From an uncultured Anaerococcus sp. (GTDB taxonomy: Bacteria; Bacillota; Clostridia; Tissierellales; Peptoniphilaceae): 37,683 nucleotides of DNA. The DNA is taken from contig NZ_CALTUX010000019.1 in NCBI RefSeq assembly GCF_943912825.1, positions 1 through 37,683 on the forward strand, given 5' to 3'. The notes beneath the pieces were generated by a model. That model was not told where the DNA came from, did no database searches, and was given only the letters and a program-made list of their open reading frames with translations. A program made the translations under genes and the position numbers. Shown here piece by piece: positions 22,191-30,709 of this stretch; positions within the stretch are counted from its first letter, which is position 1, and every line of letters starts with the position of its first letter.

Positions 22191-24137
22191 ATGACTAATA
22201 AGAAACCTTATTATATTACAACACCAATATATTATCCAAACTCCAATTTACATATAGGAAATACCTATACTTCAATAATTGCGGATGTTTTAAAAAGATA
22301 TAAAAATTTGATGGGCTATGATGCTTATCTTGTTACAGGTACTGATGAGCATGGCCAAAAGATTATGGAATCAGCCCATGCCCATGGCAAGGAGCCACAA
22401 GAATTTGTTGATAAAATCGCAGCTGAAACCATCAAATTATGGGAAAAGCTTGATATAAATTATGACACCTTTATCCGCTCTACCGGCAAGGACCATGAAA
22501 AGGATGTAGTAGATATTTTTAATAAGCTTTATGACCAAGGCGATATCTACAAGGGTGAGTACAAGGGTTATTATTGTACACCTTGCGAGACTTTTTGGAC
22601 TGAAAGCCAGCTAGAAGATGGTAAATGTCCAGATTGTGGTCGTGATGTAGAGTACCAAGAAGAAGAGACATATTTCTTTAGATTATCAAAATATACAGAT
22701 AAACTTAAAGAATTATTCAAAGATCATCCAGAATTTTTAGAGCCTAAGTTTAGGCAAAAGGAAATGCTTAATAACTTCATAGATAAGGGACTTTCTGACC
22801 TATCTGTGACAAGGACTTCCTTTGATTGGGGAGTGGATGTGCCATTTGATAATAAACACGTTGTTTATGTGTGGATAGATGCCCTATCTTGTTATTTATC
22901 AGCAATAGGTTTCGGCACTGACAAGGAGAAATTTGAGAAATATTGGCCAGCAAGTGTTCATTTAATAGGTAAGGATATAGTAAGATTCCACACCATTATT
23001 TGGCCAGCACTCCTTATGGCCCTTGATCTTCCACTTCCAGAAAAAGTTTTTGCCCACGGTTGGATTTTATTTGAAAATGACAAGATGAGTAAATCCAAGG
23101 GCAATATCATGTATCCAGAGCCACTAGTAGACCTTTATGGCAATGATGCCCTTAAATATTTCATGCTAAGAGAATTTAACTTTGGATCTGATGGGGACTT
23201 TTCTGCAAAGAAATTTATGGAAAGATACAATTCAGACCTTGTAAATGACCTAGGTAACCTTGTTTCAAGAACTACCTCAATGATTTCTAAATACAATGGT
23301 GGCATAATCGAAAAGGGTACAGAAACTGACAAATATGATGATGAATTAATTGCTCTAGCTGGAAAGACCTACGAAGAATTTGTAAGGCTTATGGATGACT
23401 TTAAATTCAACGAGGCCCTTGAGACAGTTTGGAAGCTAATCCGTCGTGCCAATAAATATGTAGATGAGACCGAGCCTTGGATTCTTGGCCGTGATGAGGC
23501 AAATCTTCCAAGACTAAATAGGGTTTTATATAATCTAGCAGAGACCTTAAGAATCGTAGCTCAATTAATCGAGCCAACCATGAAGGATACTACAAAACTT
23601 ATCCTTGAAAAATTAGGCACAAGCAATAAGGGAATCGAATCTGCCAAGACCTTTGGACTTCTAGAAGAGGGAAGCAAGGTATCAAAGGGCAAGAACCTAT
23701 TTGACAGACTTGATGTTGATGAAGAGCTAGCTAAACTTCACGATAAGAACAACGCTCTTATCCAGGAAAGACTTGTTGATAGCAAGGTAGATGATAAGAA
23801 GGAAGATGAAAAGGCAGAAATTGCCTACGAAGACTTCACCAAGCTTGACTTAGTTGTAGGAAAAATTGTAGAAGCAGACTTCCACCCAGATGCAGACAAG
23901 CTTTTGGTTTTCAAAGTTGATATAGGTACAGAGACCAGGACAATCGTATCAGGCATCAAAAAATGGTACAAGCCAGAAGATCTACTTGGCAAAAATGTAA
24001 TTGTTGTCAAGAACCTAGCCCCAAGAAAGATGCGTGGAATAGAATCTCAAGGCATGCTCCTTGCAGCAGACTTTGAAGATGATTTGACCCTTCTTTCAAC
24101 CCTAGCTGATATCAAACCAGGAAGCAAGGTATCTTAA
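22191..24137 (+). CDS. metG: Methionyl-tRNA synthetase
   Basis: Charges tRNA-Met, including initiator tRNA. 648 residues. Class I signatures: PNSNLHIGNTY (HIGH) near the start and DKMSKSKGN (KMSKS) at about residue 300. The zinc-binding insert shows CTPCETFWTESQLEDGKC followed by PDCG. A C-terminal EMAP/Trbp111-type tRNA-binding domain (FTKLDLVVGKIVEADFHPDA, then RGIESQGMLLA) is fused. AGGAGATG precedes the ATG. It leads a tight operon with tatD, rnmV and rsmA, a common Firmicutes order linking tRNA charging and rRNA maturation. Confidence 0.97.
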   Translation: MTNKKPYYITTPIYYPNSNLHIGNTYTSIIADVLKRYKNLMGYDAYLVTGTDEHGQKIMESAHAHGKEPQEFVDKIAAETIKLWEKLDINYDTFIRSTGKDHEKDVVDIFNKLYDQGDIYKGEYKGYYCTPCETFWTESQLEDGKCPDCGRDVEYQEEETYFFRLSKYTDKLKELFKDHPEFLEPKFRQKEMLNNFIDKGLSDLSVTRTSFDWGVDVPFDNKHVVYVWIDALSCYLSAIGFGTDKEKFEKYWPASVHLIGKDIVRFHTIIWPALLMALDLPLPEKVFAHGWILFENDKMSKSKGNIMYPEPLVDLYGNDALKYFMLREFNFGSDGDFSAKKFMERYNSDLVNDLGNLVSRTTSMISKYNGGIIEKGTETDKYDDELIALAGKTYEEFVRLMDDFKFNEALETVWKLIRRANKYVDETEPWILGRDEANLPRLNRVLYNLAETLRIVAQLIEPTMKDTTKLILEKLGTSNKGIESAKTFGLLEEGSKVSKGKNLFDRLDVDEELAKLHDKNNALIQERLVDSKVDDKKEDEKAEIAYEDFTKLDLVVGKIVEADFHPDADKLLVFKVDIGTETRTIVSGIKKWYKPEDLLGKNVIVVKNLAPRKMRGIESQGMLLAADFEDDLTLLSTLADIKPGSKVS

Positions 24138-24895
24138 TGAAGCTAATAGATTCTCACGCCCACTTAACAAGCGAAGAATTTGACCAGGACAGGCTCTTTA
24201 TCCTAAGAGACCTGTCTAATTTCTTTGTAGAAGCTGTGGTAAATCCAGGGACAAATCTCGCAAATTCAAAGGCAAATATAGCCCTTGCCAAGGACTTTGA
24301 CAATTTCTATGCCCAGGTAGGCATCCACCCATCAGATGTGGATCAAATGGGAGAAAATGATCTAGATGAAATTGAAAAAATAGCCAAAGAGGGGGCAGTA
24401 GCCATTGGGGAAATTGGCCTTGATTATTATTGGACTACAGAAACTAAGGACCTCCAGAAGGAAGTTTTTATCAAGCAATTGGAAATGGCCAGAAGACTTG
24501 ACCTGCCTGTTGTAATCCACAATAGGGATGCTACAGAAGATATAATGGAAATTTTAAAAGACTATACAGACTTAAAGGTGCAAATCCACTGCTTTTCGAC
24601 AGATGAAAAGACTCTTAAAACCTACATGGATTGGGGCTTTTACATCTCTCTAGGCGGAGTTGTAACCTACAAGGACGGCCTAAATGAAAAGCAAGCCGCA
24701 GCCATTGTCCCACTTGATAGGCTCATGCTTGAGACAGATAGCCCCTATCTTACTCCAAAGACCTTTAGGGGCCTTAGAAATGACCCACGCAGGATAATAG
24801 AAGTAGCCCAAAAAATTGCAGAAATCAGGGGCCAAAAGCTATCAACCATTGCCAAGTGGACCAGCAAAAATGCCAAGGAGTTTTTCAACCTATGA
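24137..24895 (+). CDS. tatD: TatD family metal-dependent DNase
   Basis: 252 residues of a TIM-barrel hydrolase. Metal ligands are visible: IDSHAHLTSEEF (HxH), AIGEIGLDYY (Glu), VVIHNRDATEDI (His), QIHCFS (His) and LMLETDSPYL (Asp). TatD-type enzymes have 3'-5' exonuclease or D-aminoacyl-tRNA deacylase activity; the exact in vivo substrate is open. Its ATG shares an A with the metG stop (TAATG), and it overlaps the next gene by 4 bp, so it is translationally coupled. Confidence 0.93.
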   Translation: MKLIDSHAHLTSEEFDQDRLFILRDLSNFFVEAVVNPGTNLANSKANIALAKDFDNFYAQVGIHPSDVDQMGENDLDEIEKIAKEGAVAIGEIGLDYYWTTETKDLQKEVFIKQLEMARRLDLPVVIHNRDATEDIMEILKDYTDLKVQIHCFSTDEKTLKTYMDWGFYISLGGVVTYKDGLNEKQAAAIVPLDRLMLETDSPYLTPKTFRGLRNDPRRIIEVAQKIAEIRGQKLSTIAKWTSKNAKEFFNL

Positions 24896-25422
24896 TAAAA
24901 GAATGCCTAGTAGTAGAAGGAAAAGATGATATAGCCAATGTCAAAAGGGCAGTAGATTGTGAGATGATAGCCACAAATGGCCTAGCTTTTGACAAGGACC
25001 TCATTGATAGGCTAAAGGCCATCAATGACAGGTGCGGGATAATAATTTTAACCGACCCAGACTATGCCGGCAAGAAAATCAGGGCAAAGATTGCCAAAGA
25101 AATTCCAACAGCCAAGCACGCTTACATTGATAGAAACAAGGCCATCAAAAAGGGCGATTTGGGAGTTGAAAATGCTGAGCCAGAAGTAATCCTAGAGGCC
25201 CTAAAAAAAGCCAAGGCAACAAAGATTGACAAGCTAAGCGAATTTACCATGGCAGACTTATTTAATAATGGCCTTGCCATTGGAGAAAACTCTAGAGAAA
25301 AAAGGGCTAAGCTTGGAGATTATCTAGGCATCGGCTATTACAATGCCAAGGGCTTATTGTCAAAGCTTAATTCCTTTGGGATTAGCCGAGAAGAATTTGA
25401 AAGGGGAGTTGAATCTTTATGA
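24892..25422 (+). CDS. rnmV: Ribonuclease M5
   Basis: Cuts the 5S rRNA precursor to its mature form. 176 residues. N-terminal Toprim domain: IKECLVVEGKDDIANVKRA with the catalytic Glu, then IIILTDPDYAGKKIRAKI with the DxD. The C-terminal domain (LGIGYYNAKGLLSKLNSFGI) is typical of RNase M5. The ATG at 24892 overlaps the tatD stop (ATGA). An in-frame ATG at 24856 inside tatD is not used: it would add residues absent from the family. rsmA overlaps its end by 4 bp. Confidence 0.94.
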   Translation: MIKECLVVEGKDDIANVKRAVDCEMIATNGLAFDKDLIDRLKAINDRCGIIILTDPDYAGKKIRAKIAKEIPTAKHAYIDRNKAIKKGDLGVENAEPEVILEALKKAKATKIDKLSEFTMADLFNNGLAIGENSREKRAKLGDYLGIGYYNAKGLLSKLNSFGISREEFERGVESL

Positions 25423-26261
25423 AAAAACTATATTCACCAAAAGTTGTAAAAGATATAATAGACCTTTATGGCTTTAGATTTTCAAAATCTCTTGGCCAAA
25501 ACTTCCTCATAGACAAGAATTTCGTAGATAAAATCGTGGATGGGGCAGATGTGGCAGGGAAAAATGTTATAGAAGTAGGCCCAGGAATCGGGACGATTTC
25601 CTACGAGATGGCAAAGACTTGCAAAAAACTCATTCTAATAGAAATTGACTCGACTCTAATTCCAATCCTTGAAGAAAACATGGAAGAATTTGACAATGTA
25701 GAGATTATAAATGCTGATATTTTAAAGACAGACCTGGTAGAAATCCAGGAAAAATATTTCGCAGGAGAGCCCTTTGCCTTTGTATCCAATCTCCCATACT
25801 ATATAACAACACCAATCATAGAAAAAATCTTTGAAGACGATGTAAATTGCACGTCTATGACCGTCATGGTCCAAAAGGAAGTGGCAGATAGGATGCTAGC
25901 TGATGAAAAAAGCAAGGACTATTCATCTCTGTCAGTCTTTGTAAAATATTATGCAGATGCCAAAAGACTTACCAATGTTCCAAAATCTGTCTTTATGCCA
26001 GCTCCAAAGATAGATTCAGCAGTCCTTAGGCTGGATCTAAGGGCCTATGATAAGGATGTGGACAGGGATAGGCTCTTTAGCCTAGTGAGGGCAGGCTTTG
26101 CCAAAAGACGCAAGACCATCCTAAATTCCCTATCAGCAGTGGCAGATAAGGAAGATTTAAAGGAAGTCTTTGCTAACTTAGGCCTAAAAGAAAATCTCAG
26201 GGCAGAAAATCTCTCCCTAGATGATTTTATAAATATAGCAAATAGCTTAGAAAATTGTTAG
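25419..26261 (+). CDS. rsmA: 16S rRNA dimethyladenosine transferase
   Basis: Dimethylates the two adjacent adenines near the 3' end of 16S rRNA (KsgA). 280 residues. FSKSLGQNFLIDKNFVDKI is the family's N-terminal signature; VIEVGPGIGTISYEM is the SAM-binding loop; FVSNLPYYITTPII contains the NLPY catalytic motif; AGFAKRRKTILNSL is the C-terminal RNA-contact block. Last gene of the metG operon, overlapping rnmV by 4 bp. Its end overlaps the convergent small gene at 26247 by 15 bp. Confidence 0.97.
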   Translation: MKKLYSPKVVKDIIDLYGFRFSKSLGQNFLIDKNFVDKIVDGADVAGKNVIEVGPGIGTISYEMAKTCKKLILIEIDSTLIPILEENMEEFDNVEIINADILKTDLVEIQEKYFAGEPFAFVSNLPYYITTPIIEKIFEDDVNCTSMTVMVQKEVADRMLADEKSKDYSSLSVFVKYYADAKRLTNVPKSVFMPAPKIDSAVLRLDLRAYDKDVDRDRLFSLVRAGFAKRRKTILNSLSAVADKEDLKEVFANLGLKENLRAENLSLDDFINIANSLENC

Positions 26262-26534
26262 GCTAGAGGGATCGTAGAGTAGCTTATCTATGATCTCTTC
26301 TAGGCTTTTTTCTTTGATAATAATTTTATCAAGGCTAGCAAATAGTCCCTTTCTGTCATCAAAGTCAGCCAAATAAATATTAGCCTCTGGACTTGATAAG
26401 ACCCAGGCATTTGGGTGGTCATCATCACCCAGATTATTTATAGAATAATGGACATTATCAAAAATAAATTCGATTTCATGGCCTATTTCTAATAGGTTTT
26501 TAAGGTCCTTGTAGGAAAAATTTTGATTTTTCAT
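26247..26534 (-). CDS. Small hypothetical protein
   Basis: 95 residues: YKDLKNLLEIGHEIEFIFDN, a beta-rich middle (HYSINNLGDDDHPNAWVLSS) and a C-terminal helix (SLEEIIDKLLYDP). The IGHEIEF..N..YSI pattern resembles small Firmicutes proteins of unknown function. A strong GGAGGAG site precedes the ATG. No signal peptide or membrane segment. It converges on rsmA with a 15-bp overlap of coding ends and no terminator between them. Confidence 0.7.
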   Translation of the reverse strand: MKNQNFSYKDLKNLLEIGHEIEFIFDNVHYSINNLGDDDHPNAWVLSSPEANIYLADFDDRKGLFASLDKIIIKEKSLEEIIDKLLYDPSSLTIF

Positions 26535-26661
26535 GACTCCTCCTTGTTTAAGATAAAAATTTGGGGGTATATTTCTAAATGAGACTTCGGTCTTATTTTT
26601 ATTTTATACTAATTTTATTTTTTGGGTATATATTAAATAGAGAAAAAGAAAGAGGGATTAT

Positions 26662-26889
26662 ATGCACGATATTACAATTTACACATCAAACACTTGCGTT
26701 TTTTGCAAGGCAGCAAAACAATATTTCAATGAAAAAGGCATTGAATATACAGAAAAAAACATCGACAAGGACAAGGAAGCAGTTAACTACCTTATAGAAA
26801 AAGGCTACAGGGGAGTACCTGTAATAAACATCGATGGCGAAGACATCGTAGGCTTTGATAAGGAAGTTATCGAAGAAAAATTAAAATAA
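26662..26889 (+). CDS. Glutaredoxin-like thiol-disulfide protein
   Basis: 75 residues, a minimal thioredoxin fold. MHDITIYTSNTCVFCKAAKQ carries the CVFC active site; GYRGVPVINIDGEDIVGFD has the cis-Pro and the substrate-binding GF. Similar to NrdH/YruB-type glutaredoxins that reduce ribonucleotide reductase or other proteins, with electrons from thioredoxin reductase or NADPH. An AGAGGG site lies upstream of the ATG. Its terminator follows at 26893, so it is a single-gene unit. Confidence 0.92.
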   Translation: MHDITIYTSNTCVFCKAAKQYFNEKGIEYTEKNIDKDKEAVNYLIEKGYRGVPVINIDGEDIVGFDKEVIEEKLK

Positions 26890-26892
26890 TAT

Positions 26893-26919
26893 AAAAGGGC
26901 CAGGGGACTGGCTCTTTTT
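26893..26919 (+). terminator. Terminator of the glutaredoxin gene
   Basis: AAGGGCCAG pairs with CTGGCTCTT (one G-U) across GGGA, then T-run. A near copy of 26894-26931 occurs at 27635-27672. Confidence 0.88.
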
Positions 26920-26991
26920 GTTTGGGGATTTATCGATTAAAGTATTGATATTTTTATAGATAAATATATAGTTATTATACAGGAGGGCCTT

Positions 26992-27315
26992 ATGGATTTT
27001 GTAAGAAATATTAAAGAAAAGACAGTAGCTATATCTGATTTTAACAAGGGTCAAGCTGGAAAAATTTTTGATGAGGTCAATAAAAAGGGACCTAAGCTTG
27101 TTTTTAAAAATAATTCTCCAGAATGTGTCCTAATATCAGTAGATGACTATAGCAAGTTATTAGATGAGATAGAAGACTTAAAAGACTTAATCTTAGCAGA
27201 AAAGAGGATGAAGTCCCTAAAAGAAGAAGATTTAATCAGCCAGGAAGAATTTGAAAAACTTGCAGGTATTAGTTTGGAAGATACCCAAGCAATTGATTTA
27301 GATGAAATACTATGA
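26992..27315 (+). CDS. Phd/YefM-family antitoxin
   Basis: 107 residues. The N-terminal half (IKEKTVAISDFNKGQAGKIF, then PKLVFKNNSPECVLISVDDY) is the Phd/YefM DNA-binding fold; the acidic C-terminal half (EDLISQEEFEKLAGISLED) should wrap the toxin. Normally it neutralises the downstream RelE-like toxin and represses the operon. GGAGGG precedes the ATG. The toxin gene overlaps by 4 bp (ATGA). Confidence 0.88.
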   Translation: MDFVRNIKEKTVAISDFNKGQAGKIFDEVNKKGPKLVFKNNSPECVLISVDDYSKLLDEIEDLKDLILAEKRMKSLKEEDLISQEEFEKLAGISLEDTQAIDLDEIL

Positions 27316-27632
27316 AATATAAATTAGTTTTAACTAAGGATGCTTATAAGGATTATATGAGCCTTGATGGATCTATGAAAAAACAAGTGGATAAGATTCT
27401 AAAAAGAGTTCTAGAAAATCCACTTCCTACAAGTCAAGGAGGTTATGGAAAGCCTTTAAGAAATAAAAATGGTCTTGATTTATCAGATTATCTAAAAATC
27501 AAACTTAGATCTTCAGGTCTTAGAATTGTCTATAAATTAGTTGAAGTTGATGGACAGATGCTAGTAATAATAATTGGAGCTAGGTCTGATTTGGATGTTT
27601 ATAAAGAAGCCTATAGAAGAATAAATAAGTAA
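27312..27632 (+). CDS. RelE/ParE-superfamily toxin
   Basis: 106 residues. YKLVLTKDAYKDYMSLDGSM is the typical RelE/ParE start, and YLKIKLRSSGLRIVYKLVEV is the conserved beta-sheet core with basic residues (K, R, R, R) that contact mRNA. Ends with SDLDVYKEAYRRI. Likely a ribosome-dependent mRNA interferase, inhibited by the preceding antitoxin. Overlap of 4 bp with that gene gives coupled translation. The cassette is bracketed by two near-identical terminator sequences. Confidence 0.88.
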   Translation: MKYKLVLTKDAYKDYMSLDGSMKKQVDKILKRVLENPLPTSQGGYGKPLRNKNGLDLSDYLKIKLRSSGLRIVYKLVEVDGQMLVIIIGARSDLDVYKEAYRRINK

Positions 27633-27634
27633 GC

Positions 27635-27659
27635 AAAGGGCCAGAGACTGGCTCTTTTT
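27635..27659 (+). terminator. Terminator of the toxin-antitoxin operon
   Basis: AAGGGCCAG pairs with CTGGCTCTT across a short GA-rich loop, then T-run. It is a near duplicate of the glutaredoxin terminator. Confidence 0.88.
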
Positions 27660-27795
27660 GTGTGGGGATTTTTCCTTATCAGGTGATTTACTTTGTTATA
27701 TAAAAAATTATTTTAAAAATGTGTCCAAAAGTATTATAATTATAGGTAGGTTAATAAATATAAGTAAAATTTACATAGAAAAGAAAGAAGGAAAT

Positions 27796-29214
27796 ATGAC
27801 TAAATACGATCCTGCCTCTACTAAGGCAGTTGAATTTATAAATCACGAAGAGATACTTGAGACCCTAGATTATGGTAGGGCAAATGCCCATAACAGGGAC
27901 CTTATCAAATCTATCCTAGAAAAGGCGAAAAAGGCCAAGGGCCTATCCCACAGGGAGGCTTTTGTGCTTTTATCATCCAAGGAAGATGACCTCAATGAAG
28001 AGATTTTCAATCTTGCCAAAGAGCTTAAGCACAAGTTTTACGCCAATAGGATTGTCTTATTTGCACCCCTTTACCTATCAAATTATTGTGTAAATGGTTG
28101 TGTATATTGCCCATACCATGGACAAAATAGGACTATTCCAAGGAGAAAACTTAGCCAAGAAGAGATTAAAGAGCAGGTTATTGCCCTCCAAGACCAAGGC
28201 CACAAGAGGCTTGCCCTAGAGGCTGGCGAAGACCCAATCAATAACCCAATTGAATACATCCTTGAATCTATCAAGACAATTTATGGAATTAAGCACAAAA
28301 ATGGTGCTATAAGAAGGGTAAATGTAAATATTGCCGCTACAACTGTAGAAAATTATAGGAAGCTTAAGGAAGCTGAGATTGGTACCTATATCCTCTTCCA
28401 AGAAACCTATAACAAAAAACAATATGAAGAACTCCACAAGTTCGGTCCAAAATCAAATTACGAATACCACACAGAAGCCATGGATAGGGCCATGGAAGGT
28501 GGGATAGATGATGTGGGTATGGGAGTTTTATATGGACTTGATTCCTACGAATATGAATTTGTCGGCCAATTGATGCACGCTGAGCACCTTGAAGCCAGAT
28601 TTAACGTAGGTCCTCACACAATTTCTGTCCCAAGAATCCAACCGGCAGATGACATAGACCCTGATGATTTTGACAATTCTTTATCAGATGATATGTTTGC
28701 AAAAGTTGTAGCCTGCATAAGAATTGCAGCCCCATACACAGGTATGATTGTCTCAACTCGTGAGTCTGAAGCTATGCGTGATAGATTGCTTGAGCTTGGC
28801 ATAAGCCAAATTTCTGGAGGATCTAAGACATCAGTAGGTGGTTATACAGATGATGAAACAGTAGGCTCTGACCAATTTGAGCTATCTGACAATAGGAGCC
28901 TGGATGAGGTTGTTGACTGGCTTATAGCCAAAAACCACGTCCCATCCTTCTGCACAGCCTGCTACAGAAAGGGCAGGACTGGTGAAGTCTTCATGGGCAT
29001 GGTTAAAGAGCACGGTATAGGCAATATCTGCCATCCAAACGCCCTAGTTACTCTAAAAGAATATGGAGTGGACTACGCAAGCCCACAAACTAAGGCTGAT
29101 ATTGACAAGCTAATTGAAAGAGAACTTCCAAATATTGAAAATGAAAAGGTAAGGGAGTCCACAAGAGAAAATATCAAAAAAGTTGAGGAAGGCATCCGTG
29201 ACCTCTATATCTAA
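27796..29214 (+). CDS. hydG: HydG, [FeFe]-hydrogenase H-cluster radical SAM maturase
   Basis: Cleaves tyrosine to make the CO and cyanide ligands of the H-cluster. 472 residues, as expected. The radical SAM cluster motif is NYCVNGCVYCPYH (CX3CX2C). The C-terminal auxiliary-cluster motif is FCTAC followed by 22 residues and C (CX2CX22C), specific to HydG and separating it from ThiH. The ATG at 27796 follows AGAAGGA; a longer in-frame frame from 27658 runs through the previous terminator and is not coding. TATAAT at 27735-27740 is a possible -10. HydF overlaps the end. HydE and the hydrogenase itself are not in the window. Confidence 0.96.
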   Translation: MTKYDPASTKAVEFINHEEILETLDYGRANAHNRDLIKSILEKAKKAKGLSHREAFVLLSSKEDDLNEEIFNLAKELKHKFYANRIVLFAPLYLSNYCVNGCVYCPYHGQNRTIPRRKLSQEEIKEQVIALQDQGHKRLALEAGEDPINNPIEYILESIKTIYGIKHKNGAIRRVNVNIAATTVENYRKLKEAEIGTYILFQETYNKKQYEELHKFGPKSNYEYHTEAMDRAMEGGIDDVGMGVLYGLDSYEYEFVGQLMHAEHLEARFNVGPHTISVPRIQPADDIDPDDFDNSLSDDMFAKVVACIRIAAPYTGMIVSTRESEAMRDRLLELGISQISGGSKTSVGGYTDDETVGSDQFELSDNRSLDEVVDWLIAKNHVPSFCTACYRKGRTGEVFMGMVKEHGIGNICHPNALVTLKEYGVDYASPQTKADIDKLIERELPNIENEKVRESTRENIKKVEEGIRDLYI

Positions 29215-30349
29215 GACAGGCTTTAGTGAAAGGTGTCATATAGGGATTTTTGGTAGGACCAACGCAGGTAAATCAACCCTTCTAAACTATCTGACAGGCC
29301 TTGACCATGCCATAGTATCTGAAAAGGAAGGTACAACTACTGACCCTATCAGAAAGGCCATGGAGATAACAGACTTTGGGCCGGTTGTCCTTGTTGATAC
29401 GGCAGGTTTTGCAGATAGGACTGACCTATCAGAAAAAAGGATAGAAAAATCCTTGGCAGAAATAGATAAGATTGACATATTTCTCTATTGCCTGTCTGAA
29501 GATGATGACCTAAAAATCTTAGAGAAAATCAACAAACCTGTAATTTTCCTTGCCATGCACATGGATAAGGATAGGGGAGAGAAAATCCTTGAAGAATTTA
29601 GGGATAAGGCCCCAATCCCTGTTGATATAAGAAATACCAAGGCAAGGGACCAAATCTTTGAGAAAATTAGAAAGATTTACAAAAAAGAAGACTTATCTAT
29701 CACCAAAAACCTAGTAGGGGCCCACGATACGGTTGTTCTTGTCATGCCTCAAGATGCGGCAAGCCCTAAGGATAGGCTCATAAAGCCTCAAGTTATGACC
29801 ATCAGGGAAATAATTGATAAAAATGCCACAGCTATTTGTACAAATCTGGAAAATTTTGAGGCGACTATTAAATCTCTTAATAAAATAGATTTGATAATCA
29901 CAGATAGCCAGGTTTTTAAAGAAGTCTATGAGAAAAAGCCAGAAGGAGTCTTGCTTACAAGCTTTTCAGTCCTATTTTCTGCCTTTAAGGGGGATATAAA
30001 TTATTTTGTAAGGTCAGCTGCAAGGCTTGATGATGATATCAAAAATATCCTAATAGCAGAAGCCTGCACCCATCCTCCTATAGAAGAAGACATAGGCACA
30101 GTCAAGATTCCAAAGCTCATAAGAAAGACCCACCCTGATGTAAATATAGATTTTGTAAGGGGCAATGACCCTATAGATTATTCAAAATACGACCTAATCA
30201 TCACTTGTGGATCATGTATGTTTAATAGGACCCATGTCCTAAATAGGGTCGGAAAATCAAAAGAAGCCTATGTTCCCATGACAAATTATGGCATAGCTAT
30301 AGCCAAACTTACCGGTATCCTTGATAAAATCACCCTTCCAGATGAATAA
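29198..30349 (+). CDS. hydF: HydF, [FeFe]-hydrogenase maturation GTPase
   Basis: Scaffold on which the two-iron subcluster is built before delivery to the hydrogenase. 383 residues. N-terminal GTPase: GIFGRTNAGKSTLLNYLTG (P-loop), GTTTDP (switch I), VLVDTAGF (DxxG). The C-terminal [4Fe-4S] ligands are in EACTHPP (CxH) and ITCGSCMFNR (CxxC). Many HydF proteins have His before the CxxC (HCxxC); here it is Thr. A GTG start at 29198 with AGGAAGG six bases upstream is chosen; a TTG at 29183 lacks a site. It overlaps hydG by 17 bp. Confidence 0.94.
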   Translation: MTSISKTGFSERCHIGIFGRTNAGKSTLLNYLTGLDHAIVSEKEGTTTDPIRKAMEITDFGPVVLVDTAGFADRTDLSEKRIEKSLAEIDKIDIFLYCLSEDDDLKILEKINKPVIFLAMHMDKDRGEKILEEFRDKAPIPVDIRNTKARDQIFEKIRKIYKKEDLSITKNLVGAHDTVVLVMPQDAASPKDRLIKPQVMTIREIIDKNATAICTNLENFEATIKSLNKIDLIITDSQVFKEVYEKKPEGVLLTSFSVLFSAFKGDINYFVRSAARLDDDIKNILIAEACTHPPIEEDIGTVKIPKLIRKTHPDVNIDFVRGNDPIDYSKYDLIITCGSCMFNRTHVLNRVGKSKEAYVPMTNYGIAIAKLTGILDKITLPDE

Positions 30350-30361
30350 ATAAAAATTAAT

Positions 30362-30390
30362 TTGACATAAAAAATCAAAGATGGTATTAT
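30362..30390 (+). promoter_or_regulatory. Promoter of the metNIQ operon
   Basis: TTGACA, 17-bp spacer, TATTAT. The T-box leader starts about 7 bp later. Confidence 0.85.
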
Positions 30391-30396
30391 ATGACT

Positions 30397-30677
30397 ATCA
30401 ATTCGATAATAGATTTACAAACCATTTGAAGAGAAGAGTAGTTTAAGTGGATTTTCTACAGAGAGCCCCGGTCGGTGCAAAGGGGTGAATTAAAGCTTAG
30501 ATGAAGATGGCCTCGGATGGGATGAGTCGATATGAGACTCATACGGGCATTCCCGTTATAGAAGAAGAGTATGTTTGTACTTGATGAGTGTATATTTGGG
30601 GTGACCCAGGTATAAAATAAGGTGGTAACGCGATAAAACGTCCTTATGTTTCCTTTTGGAAATGTAAGGACGTTTTT
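30397..30677 (+). ncRNA. T-box leader, probably methionine-specific
   Basis: A ~280-nt leader with the T-box motif AAGGTGGTAACGCG (30619-30632) and a strong terminator where AACGTCCTTA pairs with TAAGGACGTT before a T-run. Upstream stem I parts are visible (GCCCC/GGGGT, then a purine-rich loop). An ATG followed by AAG (30501) lies where the specifier codon is expected, which would read tRNA-Met, consistent with the MetNIQ genes downstream. Uncharged tRNA-Met should prevent termination. Confidence 0.85.
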
Positions 30678-30709
30678 TTATAATCTATAAGAAGAGAAAA
30701 GAGAGAAAG

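Noticed and set aside
27658..27795. 46-codon N-terminal extension of HydG
   Set aside because: It begins in the toxin-antitoxin terminator and spans the likely hydG promoter; HydG proteins start near MTKYDP.
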